A stretch of 64,000 bases of DNA from Bradymonas sp963697525 (GCA_963697525.1 OY969087.1:2046001-2110000); one strand, 5' to 3'. Shown: positions 6,979 to 16,828, numbered from the stretch's first letter. Notes: generated by a model not told the origin, from the sequence alone. Numbers and translations are program-made.

Positions 6979-9615
6979 ATGGCAGGACTTCTCAAGCGTT
7001 TCATCGCCGTCTTTTTTCGGCGCGTCGTCGGGCGCTACTACGTGTTGATCACGCTGCTCAGTCTCCTGGTGAGCGTGGCGGCGGTGTGGGTCATCGCCAC
7101 CCATTGGAATATCAACAGCGATTTCAAGGCCCTGTTGCCGCGCACCTCCGCCGCCTACAAGGCCATGGAGGAGGTCGGCAACCGCGTCGGCAGCGGCTCG
7201 GCGCTGTTCGTGGTCATCGACTCGCCCGACGAACAGGCCAATAAGAAATTCGCCAAGCTCTACGCTCAGAAGCTGCGCAAGCTGCCCGAGGTCGCCCTCG
7301 CCCACTACCACAACGACAAGACCTTCTTTGAGAAGAACGAGCTTCTGTACCTCGACAAAGAGGATCTGAAGAAGCTGCACGACCGGCTGGCCAAAAAGAT
7401 CCGCGACGAGAAGCGCAAGGCCAACCCTCTGTTCGTCTCCCTGGGCAGTCCCTCCGACAAGAAGGACGACGAGCTCCTCGACAAAAAGCATCTCCAGAAG
7501 AAGTACGGCAACCTCGCCCAGAACAACTACAAGGAGTACCTGGTCAGCGACGACGGCTATTCGCTGACCATCGTGGTGCGCTTCGTGGAGTCGTCGACCA
7601 ACCTGGAGGAGACCAACCACCTGCTGAACAAGGTCGAAAAGCTCGGCCACAGCCTCCAGCCCACCAAGTTCAACCCCGACATGAAGATTCAATTCGGCGG
7701 GGGGCTGGTCAACCGCCAGAAGGAGTACAGCTCCATCCTCGACGACGTGCAGGCCTCGGCGCTGTTCACGATCCTGGGGCTCTTCTTGGTCATCGGGCTG
7801 TACTTCCGGCGGGTGCGCGCGGTTGCTTTCGTGCTCACCCCGCTGATCATGGGCGTGCTGTGGACGTTGGCGATCGGTTTTTTGGTCTTCGGCGAGCTGA
7901 CCACGGTCAGCGTGTTCATCTTCGCCATTTTGCTGGGGTTGGGGATCGACTTCGGCATCCACCTGTTGAGCGGCTACGACCACGCGCGCATCGAGGGCAA
8001 GGAGCCCGTCGAGGCGCTCATCGACTGCTTCAACACCACCGGCAAGGCGACCGTGGTGGGGGCGCTGACCACGGTGGTGACCTTCGTGGTGCTGGCGTTC
8101 GCCCAGTTCCGCGGGTTGAGCCAATTCGGCCAGATCGCCAGCATGGGCGTGCTGTGCACATTGTTGGCGATGCTGGTGACCCTGCCGGCGATGATCTTGA
8201 CGCTGCAACGCATCGCCCCGCACAAGCCCTCGCCGATCGAGAAAGCGCGCATCGGCCTGTCGCCGTCGACCTGGTTCGACGAGGCGAAGGTCAAGCCGAT
8301 GGCGCCCTTGTTTTTGAGCATCGTCGTCGGACTGAGCCTATTCGCCGGGCTGCAGATGCGGCATTTGACCTTCGAGGAGAACTTCCACAAGGTCGGCAAG
8401 ATCCGCCCGCCGTGGGAGGTCGAAAAGTCGCGCAAGAACGAGGTCCGAAAGGATGCGCGCAAGCAGGCCAAGCACGCCGCGCACGCCATCGCCGTGCAGG
8501 CCACCGCCGTGCGCAAGATGGTCGACCCCAAGAGCTTCAAGCGCCAGCGCAAGCAGATGACCGTGGGCGCCAAATACACCAGCGCCGTCAGCGGCAAGCA
8601 ATCCTCCACGCCCACGCTGCTGCTCTTCGACAACCCCGACAACGCCCGCAAGGTCTACGAGTATATGGCCAAGCTCGAGCGCGAGGGGAAGCTGGAGACG
8701 GTGCGCTCGGTGGCCTCGATCTACGCGTTCATGCCCGGCACGATGGCCCAGCAGAAGGCGCGCATGAAGGAGATCGACCAGATCAAAAAGCTCATCAAGG
8801 ACGACGACGTCCACTTTTTGAGCAAAAAGGAGCGCAAGCGCGTCGACCAATTGCGCGCGCACCTCGACGTCCACCCCTTTAGCATCCACGACCTTCCGGA
8901 GTGGACCAAGCGGCTGTTCAAGGAGGCCGGCCCCGACGCCCGGCCGCCGTCGAAGGGCGAAAAATACGCCTACCAGTACCTGATCTACGTCAACGAGGCC
9001 ATCGACGGCATGCGCGGCAAGCAGGCGCGCCACTTCTTGAGCGACCTGCAGCAGGTCAAAGAGCACACCGGCATCGACTTTCGCATCGGCAGCCAGTCGT
9101 ATATCTACACGGCGATGCTCGATCAGATCAAAGACGACGGCGCGACCATGATGGGCATCGCCGTGGTCATCGTGCTGTTCATCCTGATCGTGACCTTCAA
9201 GCACCCGCTGCGCGGGCTGTTCGCGTTCCTGCCGCTGGCCCTGGGCGCCCTGTGGATGTTCGGCACGGCTACCGCCATCGGCTTGAGGCTGGACTTCTTC
9301 AACGTCATCATCATCCCCGTGATCATCGGCATGGGCGTCGACGACGCCGTGCACTTCTACTACCACTACCGCGAGCACGGCCGCGGCTCGGTCGGCGAGG
9401 TCATGGACAAGGTCGGCGGGGCCATCGTGATGACCTCGGTGACCTCCATGATCGGTTTCGGCGGGCTGGCCGTGACCGACTACGCCGGGCTGCAATCCAT
9501 CGGCTATATGGCCATCGTCGGCCTGGCCGCCGAGCTGCTGGCCACGCTGTTGGTGCTCCCCGCCGTCTTATGGATGGGCGAGAAGTATGATATTCGTTGG
9601 CTGGTAGGGGAGTGA
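6979..9615 (+). CDS. RND/MMPL-family lipid or hydrophobe exporter (HpnN-like)
   Basis: 878 residues with the duplicated RND layout: one N-terminal helix (about 19-43), a periplasmic domain, five further helices (about 260-410), another single helix (about 442-459), a second long charged periplasmic domain, and a C-terminal helix bundle (about 720-874). Acidic residues in membrane helices, as in G-L-G-I-D-F-G-I-H-L-L and G-M-G-V-D-D-A-V-H-F, fit the proton-relay position of MMPL proteins. The length and the paired single-helix/five-helix halves resemble hopanoid-associated exporters, but no hopanoid genes are in the window, so the substrate is unknown. A GTG one codon upstream (6976) is an equally possible start. 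The second periplasmic domain is unusually rich in Lys/Arg (about residues 480-540). Confidence 0.8.
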   Translation: MAGLLKRFIAVFFRRVVGRYYVLITLLSLLVSVAAVWVIATHWNINSDFKALLPRTSAAYKAMEEVGNRVGSGSALFVVIDSPDEQANKKFAKLYAQKLRKLPEVALAHYHNDKTFFEKNELLYLDKEDLKKLHDRLAKKIRDEKRKANPLFVSLGSPSDKKDDELLDKKHLQKKYGNLAQNNYKEYLVSDDGYSLTIVVRFVESSTNLEETNHLLNKVEKLGHSLQPTKFNPDMKIQFGGGLVNRQKEYSSILDDVQASALFTILGLFLVIGLYFRRVRAVAFVLTPLIMGVLWTLAIGFLVFGELTTVSVFIFAILLGLGIDFGIHLLSGYDHARIEGKEPVEALIDCFNTTGKATVVGALTTVVTFVVLAFAQFRGLSQFGQIASMGVLCTLLAMLVTLPAMILTLQRIAPHKPSPIEKARIGLSPSTWFDEAKVKPMAPLFLSIVVGLSLFAGLQMRHLTFEENFHKVGKIRPPWEVEKSRKNEVRKDARKQAKHAAHAIAVQATAVRKMVDPKSFKRQRKQMTVGAKYTSAVSGKQSSTPTLLLFDNPDNARKVYEYMAKLEREGKLETVRSVASIYAFMPGTMAQQKARMKEIDQIKKLIKDDDVHFLSKKERKRVDQLRAHLDVHPFSIHDLPEWTKRLFKEAGPDARPPSKGEKYAYQYLIYVNEAIDGMRGKQARHFLSDLQQVKEHTGIDFRIGSQSYIYTAMLDQIKDDGATMMGIAVVIVLFILIVTFKHPLRGLFAFLPLALGALWMFGTATAIGLRLDFFNVIIIPVIIGMGVDDAVHFYYHYREHGRGSVGEVMDKVGGAIVMTSVTSMIGFGGLAVTDYAGLQSIGYMAIVGLAAELLATLLVLPAVLWMGEKYDIRWLVGE

Positions 9616-9636
9616 TACCCAATTGCGAGCCAACCG

Positions 9637-11107
9637 ATGTCCAAAGCTGTTGCTGTACTTTTTGCCCTGACCTTTCTGCTTCCCGCCTGCGGCGGCCAGC
9701 GCAACCGCGCGCCCACCGCCGACATCTCTGCAAGCAGCACTGACGTCGCCACGGGCGACCAGGTGATCATCGACGGCTCTCAGAGCTCCGATCCCGACGG
9801 CGACCCCCTGCTGTTTCGCTGGACCGTCGACGCGCCCCAGGCGAGTACGCTCGACATCGGCGACGTACGCGCCCAGAAACTGACGTTCACCCCGGACGTC
9901 GCCGGCACCTACACGGTGCATCTGAGCGTGACCGACGGGGAGTTCGAGTCTCCGGCGGTCGACGTCAACATCACCGCCACCGGTTCGACCCAACCCACCA
10001 CGCTGACGGCCGACGCCGGCGAGGACCAGACGGTCAACGTGGGCGACGAGGTCACCCTCGACGGCACCGGCTCGACGGCCCCGGATGGCGCTCAGAATCT
10101 CCTATCAATGGTCGTTCGTCCAAAAACCGCAGGGGAGCTCGGCCGCGCTGAGCGACGCCACCGCCGCCAAGCCCACGTTCACCGCCGACATCGGCGGCGA
10201 CTACATCGTCGGTCTGGTCGTCGGCGACGGCACCGACCAGAGCGAGCAGGACACGGTGACCATCTCGGCCGGCGGCGGCAACCAGCCGCCGGCGGTCGAC
10301 GCCGGCGGCGACATCACGGACGCCAAGGTCGGCGAAGAGGTGACCCTGGACGGCTCGAATACCACTGACCCGGACACCCAGAACCTGTCGTATTTCTGGA
10401 GCTTTACCAGCAAGCCCACCGACAGCAACGCCGCCATCGGCAGCGCCACCACGCCCACGGCCACATTCACCCCCGACGTCGCCGGCACCTACGAGGTCAA
10501 ATTGGCGGTCAGCGACGGCGACAACACCGTCAGCGATACGGCGACGGTGACCGCCATCACCACGGTTACGCCCACCTGCCTGCTGATCTCGGAGTACATC
10601 GAGGGCACGGCGTACAACAAAGCCATCGAGCTGTATAACTGCGACACCGACCCCATCGACCTGTCCAACTTCGGCCTATGCGTGGTCACCAACGACAGCA
10701 CCACCTGCGACAGCCGCTACGACCTGACGCTCAGCGGCACGCTCGGCGCCGGCGACGTCCTCACACTATGCGCCACAGGGATGGACACCGCCGTCTACGA
10801 CCCCGCCAACTGCGATATCGTCGACAGCACGCTGCGCTACTTCAACGGCGACGACCGCATCGTGGTCTACGAGGACGACGATTCCAGCGGCGGCTACTCG
10901 GCCGGCGACCTACCCGCCGACGTCTTCGGCGAGATCGCCAGCCAGCCGACCAACTCGTCGATCTGGGCCGATGTCACGCTTCGGCGATGCAACTTCCAGC
11001 GCTTCGACGGCCTGTCCGGCTTCGATTTCACCCAGTTTTACGTGGCCTCGGACACCGTCGACGACTTCTCGGATTTTGGAACGCCGCCCACGGAGACCTG
11101 CAATTAG
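9637..11107 (+). pseudogene. PKD-repeat / lamin-tail lipoprotein with a frameshift
   Basis: The N-terminus is a lipoprotein signal (L-L-P-A-C-G). PKD-type Ig-like domains follow: one from about residue 25, a second starting A-D-A-G-E-D-Q-T-V-N-V-G-D-E-V-T-L-D-G, and a third with A-K-V-G-E-E-V-T-L-D-G. The C-terminal part begins L-L-I-S-E-Y-I-E-G-T-A-Y-N-K-A-I-E-L-Y-N, typical of lamin-tail domains. The second PKD domain is split between two frames near 10098-10103. Compared with the equivalent place in the third domain (Q-N-L-S-Y-F-W-S), two bases of a CTCTCC run appear missing. The product would be a surface lipoprotein if the lesion is a sequencing error; otherwise translation stops early. 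Confidence 0.7.
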
Positions 11108-11135
11108 AGCAACTCGGGCGTGGGAATCGCTGCCA

Positions 11136-12395
11136 ATGAAAAGACGCCACAAACTTCTCATCCTCCTCGCCATGGCGAGCCTCCTGGCTGCCTGCGGCGA
11201 CGACTCTGGCGTCGGGCCGACGCGCGGCTTTCACGCCACCGCCGAACTCGAGCCTGGTTATTGGCCGGCGTTTCGGGCCAACCCCGAGCGCACCGGCTAC
11301 AGCCCCACGGCGACCACCGGCCGGCAGGTGCGCGAGTTGTGGCGCGTCAAAGACATCAATACCACCGACTACGACGCTGCCAAGAGCTCGCCGACGGTCT
11401 ATCAGGGCACGGTCTATGTGGGCAGCGACGACGGGCGCTTTTCGGCCTTCGACGCCGACACCGGCGACGTGAAGTGGCAGACGACCATCGAAAATACCAC
11501 CCACGGGATTCACAGCTCGGCGTCGATTGGGCCCAAGGGCCTGGTGTATATCGGGGCGTATAACGGGGCGATCTTTGCCTACGACCGTGACAGCGGCGAG
11601 CGCGTCTGGGAGAGCAAGTTGGGCTTCCAGATCGGGGCGTCGCCCATCTACGTGCCGTCGCACGGGCGGGTGTACTGCGCTCACGAGCGAAACTCGTCCG
11701 GCGGGGGCTATGCCGCCGGGTTCGACGCCCTCGACGGCCGGCCCATCTGGGAGCGCGCGTTCGACGCGCAAGCTCACTCCAGCCCGGCGGTAGACACCCA
11801 AAAGAACCTGTTGTTCGTCGGCGATAACCTCGCCATCATCCACGCCTACGACCTGAAAAGCGGCGACGAGCTCTGGCACCACGAGCTCCACCAGACCAAT
11901 AAGGACCAGTCCGACATCAAGTCCACGCCCACCGTGGTCGCCAGCAAGGGGCTGGTGGTCTTCGGGGCGTGGTCGAATAAGGTCCACGCCTTCGACGAGC
12001 GCACCGGTGAGCAGAAGTGGGCGCTGGACGTGGGCGCCAATATCATGAGTTCGACGGCGTATGCGCCCGGCCGCGAGGTCATCTATGTGGGCTCGCTATT
12101 TCCGACCCACGCGCTGCACGCCATCGACGTCAACACCGGCGAGGAGATCTGGCGCGCCGATCTGGGCTACGCCATCTTGAGCTCGCCGGCGGTCAGCGCC
12201 GACGAGTCGCTGGTCGTGGTGGGCACGCTCGACGGCAACCTATACGCCGTCGACGCCGACGACGGCAGCACCGTCTGGAAGTACCACGTCGGCGGGCAGG
12301 TCAGCGGCTCGCCGGCGCTGGTGGGCACGAAGGTCTATGTCACCGCGCGCAAGGGCGATCTGGTGGCGCTGGAGACGGCGCCGGAGGCCCAGTGA
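11136..12395 (+). CDS. Beta-propeller (PQQ-like/WD-like) lipoprotein A
   Basis: 419 residues. Signal peptide with lipobox L-A-A-C at about 18-21, so it is expected to be a lipid-anchored envelope protein. The rest is a chain of PQQ-like/BamB-like blades, each with a pattern such as V-Y-V-G-S-D-D-G-R-F-S-A-F-D-A-D-T-G-D-V-K-W. No residues specific to a PQQ dehydrogenase active site are evident, so a binding or scaffold role is more likely than catalysis. The ATG at 11136 gives a proper signal peptide. The stop overlaps the GTG of a paralogous lipoprotein gene (GTGA), and both proteins share an opening motif (F-R-x-x-P-x-R-T-G-Y). Confidence 0.82.
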   Translation: MKRRHKLLILLAMASLLAACGDDSGVGPTRGFHATAELEPGYWPAFRANPERTGYSPTATTGRQVRELWRVKDINTTDYDAAKSSPTVYQGTVYVGSDDGRFSAFDADTGDVKWQTTIENTTHGIHSSASIGPKGLVYIGAYNGAIFAYDRDSGERVWESKLGFQIGASPIYVPSHGRVYCAHERNSSGGGYAAGFDALDGRPIWERAFDAQAHSSPAVDTQKNLLFVGDNLAIIHAYDLKSGDELWHHELHQTNKDQSDIKSTPTVVASKGLVVFGAWSNKVHAFDERTGEQKWALDVGANIMSSTAYAPGREVIYVGSLFPTHALHAIDVNTGEEIWRADLGYAILSSPAVSADESLVVVGTLDGNLYAVDADDGSTVWKYHVGGQVSGSPALVGTKVYVTARKGDLVALETAPEAQ

Positions 12396-13690
12396 CACGC
12401 CCGGCACCGGTCCTTTTTCTGGCCGCGTTGCTGGCCGTGGGCGTGCTGTCGTGTGCCGATTCTTCCAACGGCGACGCCTCCAATAACTGCGTGGGTGGGT
12501 GCGGCAACGCGGCGAGTTCCGAGCTGTTCGGCCCCAAAGATCCCGGCGACTGGACGTCGTTTCGAAACGGTCCCCGGCGCACCGGCTACGCGCCAAAGGC
12601 CACCGTGGGCGACACTGTCGAGGTCGTCTGGAAGCGCGCCGACTTCATGCACATGGATTACAGCGCCGCCAAGCCCTCGCCGGCGGTGTGGGGCGGCTGG
12701 CTGTACTACCCAACCGACGACGGCACCCTATACGCCTTCGACCGTATGACCGGCGAGGTGCGCTGGAAGCGCCAGCTCATCGAGGGTAGCCACGGTATCC
12801 ACTCCTCGCCGGCGGTCACCAAGTCGACGGTGCTCGTGGGCACCTACCACGGCAACTTGCACTGCCTCGACCGCGAGACCGGCGAGGAGATCTGGCGCTA
12901 CAAGATCGGCAACGTCATCGGCTCGAGTCCGGTGTACGTCTACGCCGACGATGCGATCTACGTCAGCCACGAGATCCCCAAAGAGGACCCGCTTCCCGGC
13001 GGCGGCTACGTCACCAAGAACGACCCGCGCACCGGCGAGGCCATCTGGCGAAGCCCCAAGCTACACCACTGGCCGCACGCCTCGGTCGCCGTCGACTCCC
13101 AGCGCGGCCTGGTCCTCGTGGGGGCCAACGACGGCATCTTCCACGCCTACGACACCTCCGACGGCCACGAGGTGTGGTCCCACGACTTCGAGCCCGGCCC
13201 CGAGAAGGACCCGCCCACCGCGGACATCAAGACCACCGCGGCGCTGAGCCAATCGCGAGGCCTGGCCGTTTTTGGAACGTGGGACGATAACGTGTACGCG
13301 CTCGACCTGGACACCGGCGAGGTCGTCTGGTCCTTCGACACCGGCGGCGCGGTGATGAGCTCGGCGGCCATCGACGAGGACAACGGCCGCGTCTTCGTCG
13401 GAAGCCTGGGCGGACGCGCGGTGTACGCGCTCGACCTGCAGACTGGCGCGATGCTCTGGAAGTTCGACGCCCGCTCTCCGGTGATGAGCTCGCCGGCGCT
13501 CAGCGGCGACCGCGAGACCGTCGTCGTGGGCTCGAGCGGAGGCACGCTCTTCGCCCTCGACGCCGCCAGCGGCCAGGCCCGCTGGCGCTTCCAGGCCGAT
13601 GGCCCCATCACCGCCTCGCCGGCGCTGGTGGGCGACATGATCTACGTCGCCGCCAAGCAAGGCTCGTTGTACGCATTGAGGACGCGTTGA
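12392..13690 (+). CDS. Beta-propeller (PQQ-like) lipoprotein B
   Basis: 432 residues from the GTG that overlaps the stop of its paralog by four bases, indicating coupled translation. Lipobox V-L-S-C is at about 18-21. A linker with several cysteines (N-N-C-V-G-G-C-G-N) precedes the propeller, whose blades have the same pattern as in protein A (T-L-Y-A-F-D-R-M-T-G-E-V-R-W). The two genes probably arose by tandem duplication and may form a heteromeric or stoichiometric envelope complex. No substrate can be deduced. The next gene, a secreted hydrolase-like lipoprotein, is separated by 143 bp containing a short palindromic repeat. Confidence 0.82.
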   Translation: MTRPAPVLFLAALLAVGVLSCADSSNGDASNNCVGGCGNAASSELFGPKDPGDWTSFRNGPRRTGYAPKATVGDTVEVVWKRADFMHMDYSAAKPSPAVWGGWLYYPTDDGTLYAFDRMTGEVRWKRQLIEGSHGIHSSPAVTKSTVLVGTYHGNLHCLDRETGEEIWRYKIGNVIGSSPVYVYADDAIYVSHEIPKEDPLPGGGYVTKNDPRTGEAIWRSPKLHHWPHASVAVDSQRGLVLVGANDGIFHAYDTSDGHEVWSHDFEPGPEKDPPTADIKTTAALSQSRGLAVFGTWDDNVYALDLDTGEVVWSFDTGGAVMSSAAIDEDNGRVFVGSLGGRAVYALDLQTGAMLWKFDARSPVMSSPALSGDRETVVVGSSGGTLFALDAASGQARWRFQADGPITASPALVGDMIYVAAKQGSLYALRTR

Positions 13691-13757
13691 GTGGCCTCGG
13701 ATACCCACCACGCCGCATGACGTCGACCCTGAAATCTTTACGTCGTTCCCCAAATAG

Positions 13758-13777
13758 CCCCGGACTTGAGTCCGGGG
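13758..13777. repeat. Short perfect palindrome CCCCGGA...TCCGGGG
   Basis: Seven-base arms CCCCGGA/TCCGGGG around a six-base centre, preceded by CAAATAG. The same core with the same AAATAG flank occurs at 38962-38981 inside a coding region, which marks it as a dispersed repeat rather than a gene-specific terminator. Confidence 0.75.
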
Positions 13778-13833
13778 GTGGAATTCGCCCGGCGTGGTGT
13801 TCTTGGTTTTTGATTTTTGGTTCTGGTTTTGCC

Positions 13834-15492
13834 ATGCGAAGTGCGTCGATGAAACGGTTCTCCCGCGATAAATGGACGCTAACGACCACGGCGGTGTGTG
13901 CGCTGCTCGCAGTGGCATGCTCGCTGACTGCGAGCGCCTGCGGCGACGACGGGCCGCCGACGCACGATTATGTGGGCCCGATCGCGCCGTGTGACGTCAA
14001 GCTCTCCGACGCGCAGCCGGCGGCGCGGGAGTTTGAGGCCGCGCGCGACTCGTCGGCGCCCGATTATTGGAAGCTCGGGCCCTACTCGGTGTGGAATACG
14101 AGCCCCGCCAAGGCCTGCGCCGACGACCCGGTCATGGCACAAGTCGGCGACCACAAAGACGTCGCGCTGTACATCACCTACCCGGCGGCCAGCGAGCCCA
14201 CCGTGACCGGGGTGGGCGACGTCGCGCCGGGCAAGTGGCCGGTGATCGTGTTCGCCCACGCCAACAACGACACCAAGTGCAATATCTACCGCAGCTACTT
14301 CTCGCTGCACGATCACTGGGCCAGTTGGGGCTTTGTGGTCGCCTCGGTCGACGGCGGTTATACAAACTGCAAGCCCGGCACCAAGCAGAATATCGAGGAG
14401 CGCGTCCAGGGCGAACTGGCCGCCATCGACAAGCTCAAAGCCCTCAACGAGGACCCCGACAGCCGGTTTTACGGGCACCTGGACCTCGATAAGCTCATCT
14501 TGGCCGGCCACAGCCGCGGCGGCGGGGCGACGTTGGAGGCCGCGCGGCGCTACGGAAAGATGCTGGGCGTCATCGACATCGAGGGGATCGATCTGACCGC
14601 GTTCGGCTTCGGCTCGCAGACCCTTCCCGACTTTCCGGTCGTCGGCTTTACCGCCGGGGAGGATGTCGACTTGAACTACCCCATCGTCGAGCCCACCGAG
14701 GACCAACTCGGCGGCCCGTACACCTGGGTCAACATCAACGGCGCCATCCACGCGTACACCGCCGACACCGACCCCATCGAGCCCGACGACCACCCGCTGA
14801 TCAAGCGCGGCGTCCAGCACAACGTCGACGAGTATTTCACCACCGCGTTTCTGGCGCGCTGGGTGGGCGTGGGCGACGGCCAGGCGCCCACGAGCTTCGC
14901 GCCGGACACCTCCGCCGGCTCGATTCTGTATACCCGCCACGGCACCGACGTGGTCGACGCGACGATCTCCCACAAGGGCGTCTTCCAGCGGTGGCGCTCG
15001 CCGAACGACGCGGTGTGGATCGATCATTTCGATGGAGATACGCCGGACTCGAATTTGTCCGGCGGACAGAACACCTGCACCGGCTTCGACCGCTGCGAAG
15101 AGGTCGCCACCTATCAGCCCGACAAGGCCGACCCCTGGGCGGTATACGCCAAGTCGATGTCGCGTCTGCTGGAGACCGGCGATACGGGCACGTTTCGCGT
15201 CGAGCTCGGCGACGTGACCGCGCCGGCGGGCGCCAGTTTACAGGCGCGCGTCAAAGGGCCCGACAGTGGCCCGACGGCCGACTTTACGGTCAAAGTTGAA
15301 CTCGCCGACGGCTCGACCTTCGAGTATCCGGGCGCCGAGCACGTCGGTCCGCTGCCGCTTTCCAACCGCTTCACCCAGCTCGTCATCCCCGGCGATGATT
15401 TCGCCGGCAAGAAGGTGGCGGCGATTGCGTTCGACGTGTCCGGCGGGGCGATCTTTTTGGATGATCTGCGGTTTGTTCGCTTCTATAAGTGA
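13834..15492 (+). CDS. Secreted alpha/beta-hydrolase lipoprotein
   Basis: About 552 residues. The N-terminus is a lipoprotein-type signal peptide with cysteines at A-V-A-C and S-A-C, so the exact lipobox is uncertain; ATG 13849 is an alternative start. The catalytic domain (about 90-370) resembles cutinase/chlorophyllase-like serine hydrolases. The nucleophile elbow is G-H-S-R-G-G at about 225-230 (Ser227), preceded by W-P-V-I-V-F-A-H-A-N-N. A candidate catalytic His lies in G-A-I-H-A-Y at about 306-309. The C-terminal 150 residues form a beta-rich region (F-D-G-D-T-P through the end) like a carbohydrate-binding jelly roll. The substrate may be an ester in the environment or envelope; it is not identifiable from the sequence. 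Confidence 0.75.
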   Translation: MRSASMKRFSRDKWTLTTTAVCALLAVACSLTASACGDDGPPTHDYVGPIAPCDVKLSDAQPAAREFEAARDSSAPDYWKLGPYSVWNTSPAKACADDPVMAQVGDHKDVALYITYPAASEPTVTGVGDVAPGKWPVIVFAHANNDTKCNIYRSYFSLHDHWASWGFVVASVDGGYTNCKPGTKQNIEERVQGELAAIDKLKALNEDPDSRFYGHLDLDKLILAGHSRGGGATLEAARRYGKMLGVIDIEGIDLTAFGFGSQTLPDFPVVGFTAGEDVDLNYPIVEPTEDQLGGPYTWVNINGAIHAYTADTDPIEPDDHPLIKRGVQHNVDEYFTTAFLARWVGVGDGQAPTSFAPDTSAGSILYTRHGTDVVDATISHKGVFQRWRSPNDAVWIDHFDGDTPDSNLSGGQNTCTGFDRCEEVATYQPDKADPWAVYAKSMSRLLETGDTGTFRVELGDVTAPAGASLQARVKGPDSGPTADFTVKVELADGSTFEYPGAEHVGPLPLSNRFTQLVIPGDDFAGKKVAAIAFDVSGGAIFLDDLRFVRFYK

Positions 15493-15688
15493 AGTCACTG
15501 AAATCATTTGCTAAAGGACGGCCCGGGGCGCGGTCGTCTCGACCGCCGGGGTCGCTCCGCGGCCCCGAACGTGTTGCGGCATCAGCCGCGCCCGAACACG
15601 CAAGGCGGGGCCAGAGGCAACCGCGGCGGGCCGGGAGGCCGCGCCCCGGCGTCGGCGCGGTTTCCCGAAAAAGTCTACGTCAATGCAC
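15493..15688. other. GC-rich intergenic region between convergent genes
   Basis: No gene is visible. The stretch is very rich in G and C and holds several short inverted repeats, for example GCGGC/GCCGC around an ATCA loop within CGTGTTGCGGCATCAGCC. It separates the hydrolase (plus) from the small minus-strand gene and could act as a bidirectional terminator, though no U-run supports this. Confidence 0.5.
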
Positions 15689-16027
15689 TTAGTCCGCCTT
15701 GGGCAGCATCAACGCCCGCGTCAGCCGGGCGATATGCTTGCGCTCGTCCTGGTCGACCACCTCGATGGAGGCGAGCCGGTCGGCCTCCTCATCGACGTAA
15801 ATCGCCTGCGGGCGGGTGATGCGGTGCTCCAGGTTCTCCAACACGATGGAAAACGCGTCGTCTTTGGGGTCGTATGACAGCCCTTGCAACGGCAGGTGGT
15901 CGACCTCGACCTGCGCGCCCAGATCCAGCCCGTCGATCTCGATGTCGACATCGTTGGCCTCCAGGGTGCGGCTGACGCGGTCGAAATACGGCTGCCACTG
16001 GTCTCGTGCGATGATGTGCGTAGCCAT
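15689..16027 (-). CDS. Small conserved protein, DUF5335-like
   Basis: 112 residues from the ATG at 16027, which has a strong AAGGAGG ribosome-binding site six bases upstream. The sequence (R-D-Q-W-Q-P-Y-F-D-R-V-S-R, G-L-D-L-G-A-Q-V-E, then L-S-Y-D-P-K-D-D-A-F-S-I-V-L-E) resembles the DUF5335 family, small soluble proteins of unknown role. There is no signal peptide or membrane segment. It is divergent from the diadenylate-cyclase-domain gene across a 198-bp gap, where both promoters must lie. Confidence 0.7.
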   Translation of the reverse strand: MATHIIARDQWQPYFDRVSRTLEANDVDIEIDGLDLGAQVEVDHLPLQGLSYDPKDDAFSIVLENLEHRITRPQAIYVDEEADRLASIEVVDQDERKHIARLTRALMLPKAD

Positions 16028-16225
16028 GGGGTACCTCCTTGGGGGGTAGAGGTGATTGAACACGACGCCGACGCGGGTTCCCCGCACGGTCTGTCCGTGT
16101 GTTCGCCAAGGTAGGCACTGAGCTGCCCGCGCCAACCCCGGTTGTTCGCGTGCGGTGCGTTCCTACATTCTCGCCGAGCGACCCATGCCTCCCTGGAGGC
16201 CGACCTTGGCCGAGCGACAAAGCCC

Positions 16226-16822
16226 ATGCCCGTGATTCCCCCACGCATTTTGGAGCGTATCTGGCTGCCCAAGTGGCAGATCAACCAGGAGACCTTCGAG
16301 TACGTGCTCAAACTGGCCGTCGAGATCGCCCGCGAGGGGCGCGAGGGCCGCAAGATCGGCACGATCTTCACCATCGGCGACAGCGACAAGGTCCTGGAGA
16401 ATTCGCGCTCGATCATCCTCGACCCGCTGCACGGCCACAGCGACGAGGTCAAGCAGATCGCCCGCCCGGAGATGCGCGAGACCCTCAAGGAGTTGGCCCA
16501 GCTCGACGGCGGCTTCGTCGTCGCCGACTCCGGGGTGGTCATCTCGGCGACGCGCCACTTCAACAGCACCGCCCAGGGGCTGGATGTGCCCCTGGGGCTG
16601 GGCGCGCGGCATATCGCCGCGGCGAGCATCTCACGCCAGACCTGCGCGGTGACCATCGTCGTGTCGCAGAGCGCGGTGGTGCGCATCTTCGACGACGGCA
16701 CCCTCATCAGCGAGATCTTACCGGAGCTGTGGATGATGCAGGTCCACGGCATGTTGGTGCGCGACGGCCCCGTCGAGCAGTCCACCCAGGGTGAGATCAC
16801 CGTGGTGCGCCGCAAGGACTAA
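16226..16822 (+). CDS. Stand-alone diadenylate cyclase (DisA_N/DAC) domain protein, divergent motifs
   Basis: 198 residues from M-P-V-I-P-P-R. The fold is recognisable as a DAC domain, the module that condenses two ATP into cyclic di-AMP. K-I-G-T-I-F-T-I (43-50) is the first core strand. The usual D-G-A motif appears as L-D-G-G (93-96), and the usual (T)-R-H-R/T motif appears as A-R-H-I-A-A-A-S-I-S (127-136). The S-E/Q pair near 148 is S-Q. The catalytic Asp is kept, but the third residue of each motif differs from the canonical enzyme. There are no membrane helices, unlike CdaA, and no DisA DNA-binding part. It may be an active soluble cyclase or a nucleotide sensor. Confidence 0.75.
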   Translation: MPVIPPRILERIWLPKWQINQETFEYVLKLAVEIAREGREGRKIGTIFTIGDSDKVLENSRSIILDPLHGHSDEVKQIARPEMRETLKELAQLDGGFVVADSGVVISATRHFNSTAQGLDVPLGLGARHIAAASISRQTCAVTIVVSQSAVVRIFDDGTLISEILPELWMMQVHGMLVRDGPVEQSTQGEITVVRRKD

Positions 16823-16828
16823 GTGATT

